In this document: positions 28,491 through 37,054 of the stretch, one piece after another
Layout of the letters: each line of letters opens with the position of its first letter
Numbering within the stretch: the first letter of the stretch is position 1
NCBI RefSeq assembly: GCF_001073155.1
Contig: NZ_JVEE01000017.1
Location: 1 to 64,000 of the forward strand
DNA: 64,000 nucleotides
Source: Streptococcus parasanguinis
GTDB lineage: Bacteria; Bacillota; Bacilli; Lactobacillales; Streptococcaceae
Reading direction: 5' to 3'
Translations under genes and position numbers: made by a program
Notes under the pieces: model-generated
The model's input: only the letters and a program-made list of their open reading frames with translations
Told to the model about the DNA's origin: nothing
Database searches by the model: none

Positions 28491-29182
28491 ACTTTATACC
28501 TCCAATTTCCTTTTATTGTGATTTTTGAAACAGTTCCTGAAACTGCAATACCAGACGTACCTGGAGCAATTTCGAAGAATCCACCTCTTTTTCTCAATGT
28601 ATTTTTCAGATTTCCATTTTTGTCATAGACATTTTGTTTTTTATGACGGCAGTCAATTGTTGCTTTTGTATCAATCGTGAGTTGCATGGTTTGCTTCCCG
28701 ATAGTGAGAGATACATCTCCATTGCCTTCAATTGTGATAACTGGTTCAGAATATACCGTTCCTGGATTGTTTACTGTGCCGTTACCTGTCAAAGTGACTA
28801 CGGCATCATTATTTAAGTAGCGGAATGGATGCATCTTTAACTTGATTTCTAAAGTCCACGCATGCAAACCATTTTGCTTAAATGATGCGCTTTGAAAATC
28901 GGCATAAAAAATAGAGCCTGGTCGGTGACTAAACTCTATTTTATTTTCCTCTGGTTTGAATTGATTGACAATCGTTTCGATTTCGCTTGTTTTGACAACG
29001 TATAGACTTACTGTCTTATCGTACCCGTCATAAGCTCCATCATAAAGATTGTAATCTCCGTTAGCTCCGTAAATTGTATTTGATTCGACCCTTGGTGTGG
29101 CCGTCTGGTCTTCTCCGAAATCCGTCACATAGCAGTTTGGGATTGATCCAGTGTCAAATCCATTTATAATCATGTTAAACAT
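28487..29182 (-). CDS. Phage distal tail protein (Dit)
   Basis: A 231-residue protein in the standard place between tape measure and tail spike. The N-terminal half has the Dit belt (VESNTIYGANGDYNLYDG, HRPGSIFYADFQ) and the C-terminal half a galectin-like beta fold. It forms the hexameric ring joining the tail tube to the tail tip. Its ATG overlaps the tape measure stop. Confidence 0.88.
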   Translation of the reverse strand: MFNMIINGFDTGSIPNCYVTDFGEDQTATPRVESNTIYGANGDYNLYDGAYDGYDKTVSLYVVKTSEIETIVNQFKPEENKIEFSHRPGSIFYADFQSASFKQNGLHAWTLEIKLKMHPFRYLNNDAVVTLTGNGTVNNPGTVYSEPVITIEGNGDVSLTIGKQTMQLTIDTKATIDCRHKKQNVYDKNGNLKNTLRKRGGFFEIAPGTSGIAVSGTVSKITIKGNWRYKV

Positions 29183-32100
29183 TAGATTCCCTCCCTTGCC
29201 ATGATTTTAGAATATCTTTGATAGCTGTTTTGCGCTAAAACATCACCGTCCAGATAGGTTTCTGATGGTTTTTCAAGGATAGCAGTAAGGATCTTTTCTA
29301 AACTTGCTCTCAGAATTGCGATCTCAGCAACGATATTTTCACCACTGTAGCTATTTCCGTTGGATGTTTCTTTAAATAAAAATTGCTGGCTGGCATTTTT
29401 CATTTCTTGCAAGAATTTGGCATCTTCCGGGATACCAACACCAGTTGCGTATCTTGGGAAACCAAGATTTTTCATCAGTCGCTTAGTTCTATCAGCTCGC
29501 AATACTTTTGATCCACGAGGCAGATTGAGGACAACATCCCGTCCATCTGGTATAAATGAGCTTCCGTCTGGTAATGTTACCATTTCTTTATAGACCGCAT
29601 TTCGCTGGTCATTGACCATTGCGAGTCCACCTTCGTGGAAGTTCGTACCTTTTTCGTGTCTTGATCCAAAAACACGGGAGAATGAGTTAACTACTTTATT
29701 TACTACTTCTGTAGCTGTGATAGCCGTGTGGTGACTTGTTGGGATGCCGTTGATAGCGTTGGTGGCACTGTTCGCAGCATTAACCGCACTAGTGCTATCG
29801 CCTGTTATGGACTTAGTTGGGCTTGGTGTAGCGTTCCAAGCGTTTTGATTATCAATCGCTTGTCGTGCAGCAGTGATAGCACCCGTTGGATCACCTAATT
29901 GTGGTTTAACAGGGCTTGGAGTGTTATTCCATTCTTGCTGTTTGTTAATCGCTTGCTGTGCAGCATTATTCGCATTGCTTGGATCAGCGGTAATTTGTTT
30001 TGTTGGTACGTTAAATCCGTTATATAATCCTAAAGCGCCCATTGCTTGGTTAGTTCCAAGCGTTACACCGTCTGGAGTTGCAATCAAGTCCGTCTTATGG
30101 TCGGTAGGTAGTGTTAAGATACTAGACATTGCACTAGCGATAGCGCTCTTGGTCTTGTCTTCTGCATCCAAGTTAACTACGTGAGCCATACCAGTTAACG
30201 AATCAACTGCCAGTTTTACACGTTCGGCCTTATCGCTCGCAGCATCTTTTAAGATCAGTTCTTTCTGCTCTGGTGTGAGTGTATTCCAACGCTCAATGAT
30301 CGCAGTAGCACGTTCACCCGATGATAGGAAGTCAGTATTCTTCATTAAGAGTTCTTTAACTTCCGCTGGCATAGCATTGTATTGTTCTAACAATGTTTTA
30401 TTATCAAGGATGGCTTGCATACCTTGATTGTTGCCAACTACTAACTCTTTTTCTGCTGGAGTTAGGCTGTCCCATTTACCGACTTCAACCAATGCTTCAC
30501 CGATTGTCATCTTGGCATTTGTTTCAAGATTGGCATGCTTGAGAATAAATTGCATATTCTCCCAACCGTTCTCAGCCTGCAATGCTTTTGTGACTTCTTC
30601 CTGAGCATTGGTCTTGACTTGTCCAGTTTTAGGATCAAATACCATTCCGTTCCACAAGAGATTTGCATCTCTTGTCTCTTGTGACATATTCTGGACACTT
30701 TTAGCCACAAGACCGGATGAACGACCTACGATGTCAGCAAATTGATCTGCCTTAGCCATCATCTTATCGTAATCAAGCCCAAGTTCGGCCCAGCTCTTTC
30801 GTAACTCTCTAAAATACAAGTCACGTTGTCGATCATCACCAAAATTGAGAGGGACTTTTTCGCTCAGTTTCTTTTGAAGAGCAGCATACTCACGGCCGAA
30901 TGCTTCCATTTTGGACTTATGTTGAGCACTTAACTCTTCCATTTTTTGGTTATATTCAGCTTTATTGAGAGTTCCTTTGTCATACTCTTCTTTTAAAGCT
31001 TTTGTCTGGTCTTCGTAGAGTTTGATCTCATCTTTCAACCATTTAGCAACGACTCCGGATCCTTTCCTTAGCTGGGTTTCGTTCAAGTCGTTTATTTGAC
31101 CATTCATCGCTTTGATGATGGCTGTGCGCTCATCTGCAGAAAATTTCTGTATTTCCAGTTGTTTGTTGATAAATTGGTTCTCGTAGTCGTAAATGAGAGC
31201 TTGTTCTTCACGAGTGATCTTACGTTTTTTGTCAGACGCATTTTGGTAGATCTGGATGATCTCATCAGTCATTGTCTGTACGTTTTTCTTCTGCTGTTCT
31301 GCTTGTGCTACAGCACGTTTTTGGACTTCTTCAGAAGCTCCAATTTTCTCAAGGTTTTTTTGAGTGCGTTGGAGATCCTTATCAATTGCCTTTTGCAGAT
31401 CGCTCGAAAGTCCTTGCACACTCTTACGGACATTTTCAACGGCTTGAGATCCACCGTTTCCAAAACCAATCATTGCTTGATGGGCATCATCGATTTTAGC
31501 TTTTAATTTCGATAGTTCCTCTGCTTGGACCTTGTTTACCGAAGTTCCCCAGGTCCGAGTCCTCTCGTCTGCGTCTGCCATTTCTTTGGCCACTGCAGCA
31601 ATCACACCAACAGCAACACCGCCTATTAGGACTCCCCAAGTGACAGGGTTCCCAAGCAGTGCGATCCCTTTTGCTAATAAGCCAGTGGAAGCTACTGCAC
31701 CTTCTGCAGCAGTACTTGTCGCAGTGATGCCACTGGTTGCAGTTTTGAATGCAGAAGAAAGACTACTACCTTGTTTAAATAGTTGGAATGTCTTGCCTAA
31801 TACAGAAAGCCCACCTCCGACTTTACCAATTCCTTGAGTAAGGAATCCGATACCTTTAGTGATACCTCCGATAACTCCGATACCTTTACCAAGAATAGAT
31901 AAGGCTGGTCCTGCGCCTGCTGCAAGAAGTCCCCATTTGATGATATTCTGCTGCTGAGACTCGCTCATTTCGCTAAATGCTTTAGCCATATCAGCCAATT
32001 TTTGAACCCAAGGTTTTGCAGCCTGCAAACCGGAATTCATTGCTTTCAGAAGCGGTCCACCAAATTCAATTGCCAAATCAGTGATCTGGTTTTTAAAAAT

Positions 32101-33510
32101 TTTTAATTGAGATTCTGTCGTTTCATAGCGTTTTTGAGCTTCGGTAGTAAGAGCTGTATTTTCTTTCCACGCACTATTTGACCTACGTACAGCTTCTCCC
32201 ATCTTGTCAGACGCAGAAGCTAGTGATTTGAGCATGTTCCCTTGACGAATTCCAGACATGTCGAGTTCAGCAAGGATGCCATCCATGTTTTTGCCTTCTT
32301 CATGAGCTTTCTGGAGTCCTTTAATAAATGCTTGCAAAGCTTCAGCTGGTTTTTTCTTCCATGCAGTAGAAAATTGTTCTGCTGTCATTCCTGCTGTGCT
32401 TGCAATAAGTTGAAGTTTTTCTTTTGCTCCTTTGCCAACTCCAGCAACAGCTTTCCCGATACCAGTAAGTGTCTGGTTCATCGCAGTTCCACCTGCTTCA
32501 GCTTCTATACCTACGCTACTCATTGCAGTGGCAAGACCTAAAATTTCTGGTGTGGTCAGACCAGCTAGTTTACCGCCTGCTGCCAAACGATTGGTCATTT
32601 CGACAATATCACGTTCTGTTGTTGCAAAATGGTTACCAAGATCTACTACCGCTGATCCAAAGTGCGCAGACCATGTACCCAGATCTTTTCCAGAAACTTG
32701 CATGATATTTCCGATTTTAGCAATTGATGATGCTGCTTCTTCAGAACTCAAGTTGGTAGAAACACCAAGATTGATCATGGTCTTTGAAAAGTCCTTGATT
32801 GCTCCAATTGGCACCCCTAATTGTCCAGCTGCTTCCGCAACATTGGCAATTTCAACTGCACTTGAAGGCATTTCTTTTGCCATCTCACGAATACTAGCAG
32901 ACAGCTTATCAAACTGTTGCGGTGTTCCATCTACAGTCTTTTTGACTCCTGCAAATGCCGTTTCATAGTCGATTGCAGCTTTTAAGGCAAATCCAGCACT
33001 TGCAATCAATGGAGCACTGACACCTTTTGTCAATGTCCCACCAAAATCAGAAACTTTCTTACCGAATGTTTGAATGTGATCTCCACTTTTAACCAAATTC
33101 TTCCCAAGGGCTTCCATTTTACCTGAAAAGCTATTTTCACGGCCTACAGCCTTCAATGCTTGTTCAACTTTGTACAGTTGCCCTTCCATTGCTGATAACT
33201 TAGCATTTTCTCGCTCAATATCAGCAGCAGCTTTGTCAAATTTAGCAGATCCAGGATCGAGCTTGTCGAAGTTCTGCTTCATTTGATCGAGTACTTTTTT
33301 CTGTGCTTCAATGGCTTGTCCTAAAGACTTGTATTTTGCTTTGAGGAGTTCTGTACTCTTACCATTGTTTTTCAATGTGCTGTCGAGCGCTTTGACATTA
33401 TTTTGGAAATACTTCACAGCGTTCTTTGCACTTGTTAAGCTAGGGCTGAACTTTGACACGTCCAGCCCTAGCTCAATATACATTTGTCCTAGTGGCGTTC
33501 CACCTGCCAT
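29182..33510 (-). CDS. Phage tail tape measure protein
   Basis: A 1442-residue protein, the largest of the phage, that sets tail length and helps DNA pass. It has an N-terminal coiled coil, the TP901-type block around residues 180-450 (YETAFAGVKKTVDGTPQQFDKLS, shown in part), a hydrophobic stretch (GVLIGGVAVGVIAAVA), long helices, then low-complexity repeats with NNAAQQAINKQQEWNNTPSP and NQNAWNATPSPTKS near residues 1240-1300. ATG 33510 has AAAGGAGG five bases upstream; an in-frame start at 33531 would cover that site. Confidence 0.95.
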   Translation of the reverse strand: MAGGTPLGQMYIELGLDVSKFSPSLTSAKNAVKYFQNNVKALDSTLKNNGKSTELLKAKYKSLGQAIEAQKKVLDQMKQNFDKLDPGSAKFDKAAADIERENAKLSAMEGQLYKVEQALKAVGRENSFSGKMEALGKNLVKSGDHIQTFGKKVSDFGGTLTKGVSAPLIASAGFALKAAIDYETAFAGVKKTVDGTPQQFDKLSASIREMAKEMPSSAVEIANVAEAAGQLGVPIGAIKDFSKTMINLGVSTNLSSEEAASSIAKIGNIMQVSGKDLGTWSAHFGSAVVDLGNHFATTERDIVEMTNRLAAGGKLAGLTTPEILGLATAMSSVGIEAEAGGTAMNQTLTGIGKAVAGVGKGAKEKLQLIASTAGMTAEQFSTAWKKKPAEALQAFIKGLQKAHEEGKNMDGILAELDMSGIRQGNMLKSLASASDKMGEAVRRSNSAWKENTALTTEAQKRYETTESQLKIFKNQITDLAIEFGGPLLKAMNSGLQAAKPWVQKLADMAKAFSEMSESQQQNIIKWGLLAAGAGPALSILGKGIGVIGGITKGIGFLTQGIGKVGGGLSVLGKTFQLFKQGSSLSSAFKTATSGITATSTAAEGAVASTGLLAKGIALLGNPVTWGVLIGGVAVGVIAAVAKEMADADERTRTWGTSVNKVQAEELSKLKAKIDDAHQAMIGFGNGGSQAVENVRKSVQGLSSDLQKAIDKDLQRTQKNLEKIGASEEVQKRAVAQAEQQKKNVQTMTDEIIQIYQNASDKKRKITREEQALIYDYENQFINKQLEIQKFSADERTAIIKAMNGQINDLNETQLRKGSGVVAKWLKDEIKLYEDQTKALKEEYDKGTLNKAEYNQKMEELSAQHKSKMEAFGREYAALQKKLSEKVPLNFGDDRQRDLYFRELRKSWAELGLDYDKMMAKADQFADIVGRSSGLVAKSVQNMSQETRDANLLWNGMVFDPKTGQVKTNAQEEVTKALQAENGWENMQFILKHANLETNAKMTIGEALVEVGKWDSLTPAEKELVVGNNQGMQAILDNKTLLEQYNAMPAEVKELLMKNTDFLSSGERATAIIERWNTLTPEQKELILKDAASDKAERVKLAVDSLTGMAHVVNLDAEDKTKSAIASAMSSILTLPTDHKTDLIATPDGVTLGTNQAMGALGLYNGFNVPTKQITADPSNANNAAQQAINKQQEWNNTPSPVKPQLGDPTGAITAARQAIDNQNAWNATPSPTKSITGDSTSAVNAANSATNAINGIPTSHHTAITATEVVNKVVNSFSRVFGSRHEKGTNFHEGGLAMVNDQRNAVYKEMVTLPDGSSFIPDGRDVVLNLPRGSKVLRADRTKRLMKNLGFPRYATGVGIPEDAKFLQEMKNASQQFLFKETSNGNSYSGENIVAEIAILRASLEKILTAILEKPSETYLDGDVLAQNSYQRYSKIMAREGI

Positions 33511-33549
33511 TTTTCCTCCTTTTACAAACAAAAAAAGCCCAAAGAGGCT

Positions 33550-34034
33550 TTATGCTTCTATTTCTCCAAAAATGTCAGCTAGATCTAAAGACGCATTTTC
33601 GGTTTGATCTTTATCAAGATCAATAATTCCGATCAGATCTTCCCAGCTTAATTCCATCACATCATGGACATTCATATTATATGGTCCATCAGCAACTTCC
33701 TTAACGAATTTGTAGAAACGTTTTAATACATTTCTAGGATCTATTTTTTCCCCTTTGGGTCCACATCACCCACAAGATGAGCATAAATTTCTGTGAACAC
33801 TTCGATGATTCTTGCAAAATCAGTATGTTCTAGCAATTGCTCTACTGTCACATTTTCAAATAGTGACTCAATGAAGCCTAATTGTTGATCCAATTTTTCA
33901 ACTTCTGTCTTATCTGATGTGAGTGAGTCGTTCAATACAAGGTAATCACGATAATCGCGAGTAGTAATTTCTTTACTAGAGTAAAGTACATCTTCTCCAG
34001 CTTCGTTCTTCATGGTAAATGTAATTTTTGACAT
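33550..34034 (-). CDS. Tail assembly chaperone fusion gpGT via predicted -1 frameshift
   Basis: The -1 frame relative to the 97-residue chaperone is open for 64 codons after its stop (33741-33743) and ends at TAA 33550-33552. It encodes IDPRNVLKRFYKFVKE... and a typical WEDLIGIIDL segment. The run GGGGAAAAAA (33744-33753) directly before the TAG allows Lys-tRNA to slip back by one base on AAA. Such a fusion (about 161 residues) is standard for long-tailed phages. No independent start with a good ribosome site is seen for the second part. Confidence 0.72.
33741..34034 (-). CDS. Tail assembly chaperone gpG-like
   Basis: A 97-residue acidic, helical protein (DQQLGFIESLFENVTVEQLLEH) in the usual place before the tape measure gene. 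It coats the tape measure protein during tail assembly. Its stop codon follows a slippery G4A6 run. The gene comes after the accessory gene 34079-34717 rather than directly after the major tail protein. Confidence 0.82.
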   Translation of the reverse strand: MSKITFTMKNEAGEDVLYSSKEITTRDYRDYLVLNDSLTSDKTEVEKLDQQLGFIESLFENVTVEQLLEHTDFARIIEVFTEIYAHLVGDVDPKGKK

Positions 34035-34052
34035 TGTTTGCCTTTCTATAAT

Positions 34053-34075
34053 TAAAAAAGCACCGAATGGTGCTT
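34053..34075 (-). terminator. Terminator after the tail-module accessory gene
   Basis: On the minus strand AAGCACC-ATTC-GGTGCTT runs into a T tract, immediately after the stop of the gene at 34079-34717 and before the chaperone start. Confidence 0.8.
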
Positions 34076-34078
34076 ATT

Positions 34079-34717
34079 TTATTTTGTCCAAATTTTATTT
34101 AAAAATTCAATTTTATTAACATCATTATTCGAATTATCTTTATTCATTGCATAGACTATTGCGATAGTTGCCTTTCCTCCAGCTCTAATCACAACACTTT
34201 TTTTAGATTGGACTGCAACAGTGTCGTCATTAGTGATAACTGAGTCGTATGCGAGATAATTTCCTTTATCATCACTTACAAGCATTTTCCCTGGATTGAT
34301 TTCAATGTTTGAAGAATCGTTATTGGTAATAACCAAAGTTACTGTAACTGGTATAAAACTATTAGAGTCATGCTCCATTGCCAGCATTCCAGAGGTTTGT
34401 TTTTTGGGTTCGTTGACTGTGATTTGAGTTTTGTCAAATAGAACTCCGTCCCCAAATTTGTAGCTAGTCAATGAATTCATTCCAAGAACGAAATCATTTG
34501 CTTCCAGAAATAAATCGTGATCTACGTTTGATACGTATGTAGAGAGCTTATCTTTTACCATGACAGCTCTGTCCTTCTCTTCCTTTACGCTCTCTAATTC
34601 CTTGTGTGTCTTAGAAAGTTGATTGTTGGAATTTACGAGCATAATAGCAAGTACAATGGAAACTAGAGTGATCATAATTGTTAATGTTATTAAAACTGTA
34701 TTTTTCTTATTTTTCAT
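34079..34717 (-). CDS. Membrane-anchored accessory protein (moron) inside the tail module
   Basis: A 212-residue protein with an N-terminal membrane helix (VLITLTIMITLVSIVLAIML), a short coiled coil, then about 130 residues of beta-type sequence (PVTVTLVITNNDSSNIEINPGKMLVSDD, shown in part) resembling the extracellular DUF4352/DUF5067 immunoglobulin-like domains. It is not a usual tail gene. It has its own consensus promoter and GGAGG site and is bounded by terminators on both sides, so it can be expressed in the lysogen. Superinfection exclusion or another host-surface change is a reasonable guess; no homologue is recognised by name. Confidence 0.75.
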   Translation of the reverse strand: MKNKKNTVLITLTIMITLVSIVLAIMLVNSNNQLSKTHKELESVKEEKDRAVMVKDKLSTYVSNVDHDLFLEANDFVLGMNSLTSYKFGDGVLFDKTQITVNEPKKQTSGMLAMEHDSNSFIPVTVTLVITNNDSSNIEINPGKMLVSDDKGNYLAYDSVITNDDTVAVQSKKSVVIRAGGKATIAIVYAMNKDNSNNDVNKIEFLNKIWTK

Positions 34718-34736
34718 AACAAAACCTCCACAACTT

Positions 34737-34765
34737 ATTATATCAATAATTGTAAAGGTTTACAA
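34737..34765 (-). promoter_or_regulatory. Promoter of the tail-module accessory gene
   Basis: On the minus strand TTGTAA (34760-34765), a 17-base spacer and TATAAT (34737-34742) preceded by TGA (extended -10). It is one of the best promoters in the prophage and lies between the terminator of the major tail gene and the accessory gene. Confidence 0.85.
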
Positions 34766-34777
34766 CGATATAAAGAT

Positions 34778-34800
34778 AAATAAAGGGGCTAAATGCCCCA
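34778..34800 (-). terminator. Terminator after the major tail protein gene
   Basis: On the minus strand GGGGC-ATTTA-GCCCC is followed by TTTATTTAT, five bases after the major tail protein stop. The short stem may only partly stop late transcription, which must continue to the tape measure gene. Confidence 0.7.
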
Positions 34801-34804
34801 ATTA

Positions 34805-35410
34805 TTATCCTGCGACTGCCATACCAAGTTTTGCTTTCAATTTCTTGATTTTTGTTTCATCGCTACCAAAGTACATTGTACCGTACTTGTTCTTAGTTTG
34901 CTCATCAGTGCTTGCGCCTGCTGCAAATGATACATCTGTAGTAGCAAGCTCATCAGCTTTATCTTTGATCGTGTTAAGATCGATTGCATCCATTGACAGA
35001 TTTCCTTTGTAGAATCCGTAGTAAGCTCCACCACCATCTGCAGTGTTTGATTCGAGCAAGATCGCAACATCTTTTGAAACTGTGTCAGCTCCAAAGTCAA
35101 GGATGTCATCATCGTTTTCATAGCCGAGAGCTTTAACGTAAAGCGCTACTGGAATGTCCAAGAGACCAAGGTCTACCTTGACATCTCCGACTCCACGGTT
35201 ATTCACATGGTAGGCGATATTGCTTCCAAATGTTTTTGTAGGGTCAACGGCAAGACCAGAGATTTTTGCGGTTTGAGTCGCACCTTCTCCTTTTTTACCT
35301 TGGATGATAAAGAGGTTTTCTCCCTCTGTTGGGGTTTGATTCCCATCCAAAATTCGAACTGTAAGGCTTTTAAAACCAACTGTAGCAGTTCCTTGTTTTT
35401 GTTGTGTCAT
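34805..35410 (-). CDS. Phage major tail protein (phi13 family)
   Basis: A 201-residue tail tube protein. The sequence (QGTATVGFKSLTVRILDGN..., DVKVDLGLLDIP) matches the tube-protein family of HK97-like Firmicutes siphophages. It stacks in rings to form the tail tube. It lies between the tail terminator and the accessory cassette. Confidence 0.88.
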   Translation of the reverse strand: MTQQKQGTATVGFKSLTVRILDGNQTPTEGENLFIIQGKKGEGATQTAKISGLAVDPTKTFGSNIAYHVNNRGVGDVKVDLGLLDIPVALYVKALGYENDDDILDFGADTVSKDVAILLESNTADGGGAYYGFYKGNLSMDAIDLNTIKDKADELATTDVSFAAGASTDEQTKNKYGTMYFGSDETKIKKLKAKLGMAVAG

Positions 35411-35424
35411 ATTAAATTTCCTTT

Positions 35425-35805
35425 CTAATAATCGTCATACAGCTTGCTCTTCCCTTTGTAAGTTCTGGCATCTGCATAGCGTTTGATTTCAGGGATCCAT
35501 TCATCTAGACCCCCAGCAATTTGGTAGAATCCTTGCGATTCCATCACCTTTTCGACTAACCCTTGCAATTTTTTGCATTCAATTCGGTTGGTCGATTCAA
35601 CGTTAATTTGATAAAGAAATGTTTTCGAAAAGCTTGTATTACTTCCCTGGTCACTTTGGATAGGTGGTCCTAGTGGGATAATAACAATACTCGTCTGATC
35701 TGTCGGTAAGGTTTCAGGGCGCTCAAATGATTTGATAGTGATCTTAGAAAGTTCCTCATCGCTCATCAGAGCATCATATATTTCTGATATCTTGTCTTTA
35801 ATCAT
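35425..35805 (-). CDS. Tail terminator / DUF806-like protein
   Basis: A 126-residue protein in the tail terminator position. SIVIIPLGPPIQ and TFLYQINVES are typical of the minor-tail or completion proteins that cap the tail tube. Its start overlaps the stop of the HK97 gp10-like gene by four bases. Confidence 0.75.
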   Translation of the reverse strand: MIKDKISEIYDALMSDEELSKITIKSFERPETLPTDQTSIVIIPLGPPIQSDQGSNTSFSKTFLYQINVESTNRIECKKLQGLVEKVMESQGFYQIAGGLDEWIPEIKRYADARTYKGKSKLYDDY

Positions 35806-36206
35806 CCAAGCCCTTCTCCTTTCAATTTAGTTGCTAACCTATATTTAAATTTTTCTTTGTTGGCTTCCGAAAATCTTCGGATAACACCGAATCCTCTTGG
35901 ATGGGCCTTTTTGGCATATCCAAATTCGTTCAAATGCTCCAACCGCCAACGTGATCCAGCGCCAAAACCAAGCTTAACCATTGGCACTCCTTCAAAAGCA
36001 CCCGTTACATTTCCGACTGTTGCGCTTTCGATTGTTTCTCCGGTTTTTCTGAAAACCTCTAGAGCTACTTGAAAGTCTTCAAGCGTTTCAGTTGCTGCGC
36101 CTTTCAAAGCTCTATTCGCAGACCTTCTCACTTTCGCATCGCCAAGCTTTGCTTCTAAATTCCGGATGACTTCATCAAAGCCTCTTAATGTAGCGCCACT
36201 AGTCAT
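35802..36206 (-). CDS. HK97 gp10-like tail component
   Basis: A 134-residue protein with the gp10-like outline: RGFDEVIRNLEAKLG at the start, ATVGNVTGAF in the middle and HLNEFGYAKKAHPRGFGVI, with the EFG(T/Y) signature. I chose ATG 36206 with GGTGG five bases upstream; the reading frame is open upstream to 36227. It overlaps the preceding gene by eight bases. Confidence 0.78.
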   Translation of the reverse strand: MTSGATLRGFDEVIRNLEAKLGDAKVRRSANRALKGAATETLEDFQVALEVFRKTGETIESATVGNVTGAFEGVPMVKLGFGAGSRWRLEHLNEFGYAKKAHPRGFGVIRRFSEANKEKFKYRLATKLKGEGLG

Positions 36207-36576
36207 TTGATCCACCAATAACAACAATTAAATAATCACGGTTGTCATAATCGGGACGAACGTCAATGATCTGCCATTTTTTATTTTCTAATCGGTGATC
36301 ATTTACTTGTACAAAATGCTTATTATCAGGTTGATAGCTTGTCAAAGGATCTCTTATTTTCAAGGTCATCTTTGCAGTCATTGATTTACCTGTTGAAATT
36401 TCAATATCCTTTAAACTAGGTGAGTAGATTTTTGCGAATGTATAAAATACTTTCTCAAAACTCACATCCCGGCCATCTAATCCTTCAAGTACTTTTGAGT
36501 TATAAAACTCTACTGGAGTTCTTAATTCACTTGTATTGGTTTCTGGTTTCTTGTATTTAAACTCAGGCTTATTCAT
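36199..36576 (-). CDS. Head-tail joining / head closure protein
   Basis: A protein of about 125 residues located between the gp6-like connector and gp10-like genes, the place of head closure proteins. It ends in VNDHRLENKKWQIIDVRPDYDNRDYLIVVIGG, a beta-barrel-like segment seen in that class. ATG 36576 overlaps the upstream gene's stop; a TTG at 36585 is also possible. Confidence 0.7.
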   Translation of the reverse strand: MNKPEFKYKKPETNTSELRTPVEFYNSKVLEGLDGRDVSFEKVFYTFAKIYSPSLKDIEISTGKSMTAKMTLKIRDPLTSYQPDNKHFVQVNDHRLENKKWQIIDVRPDYDNRDYLIVVIGGSND

Positions 36577-36754
36577 CTTCCACAACTACATCTTCGTTTA
36601 GATTTTCCGAAGCTACTAAATCGTATTCTTTAACAAAATCAGGTAATTTCTTCATCAATTCGTTTTTTCGATCATCATCGACTTCAAAAATGTCTCCAAC
36701 GTGTCGGACAACATTTTCTTTTAAGTCAAAGAAATCTTGGATTGTTTCTAGCAC
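36569..36754 (-). CDS. Small acidic phage head-region protein
   Basis: A 61-residue acidic protein (LETIQDFFDLKENVVRHVGDIFEVDDDRKNELMKKL, shown in part) between two connector genes, overlapping both. The length and the DDDR-NELMKKLPDFV segment suggest a truncated connector-type or Rho-N-like protein. The function is unknown. Confidence 0.65.
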   Translation of the reverse strand: MLETIQDFFDLKENVVRHVGDIFEVDDDRKNELMKKLPDFVKEYDLVASENLNEDVVVEDE

Positions 36755-37038
36755 TCTTTTCCTCCTATTGGGTGGTTTTGAAGTGATAACTCAAGGAGTT
36801 CTCCTTGAAAATTTGCAAAGAAAAACTCGACCTGATCATTGTACAGATATCTTGCACGTTCAAAAACAAGCTCTTCAGTGCGAGAATCTGACAAATCAAA
36901 AGCTCCTGTTAAGTCGAGAATTGCTTTTTCGGATGAAACTAACATCCTTGAAAGATTCCCGTCTTCGGCATCATGAAAGATTTTCATCCGCTCCTTGAAT
37001 GTTCCTAGAAGCGGATGAAGTTGTTTTGTTTCTTCCAT
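36748..37038 (-). CDS. Head-tail connector, gp6-like
   Basis: A 96-residue protein just after the capsid gene. The helical pattern with EDGNLSRMLVSSEKAILDLTG and ELVFERARYLYNDQVEFF fits the HK97 gp6-like connector that sits below the portal ring. Confidence 0.78.
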   Translation of the reverse strand: MEETKQLHPLLGTFKERMKIFHDAEDGNLSRMLVSSEKAILDLTGAFDLSDSRTEELVFERARYLYNDQVEFFFANFQGELLELSLQNHPIGGKEC

Positions 37039-37054
37039 TCGGTGTCACCACCTA

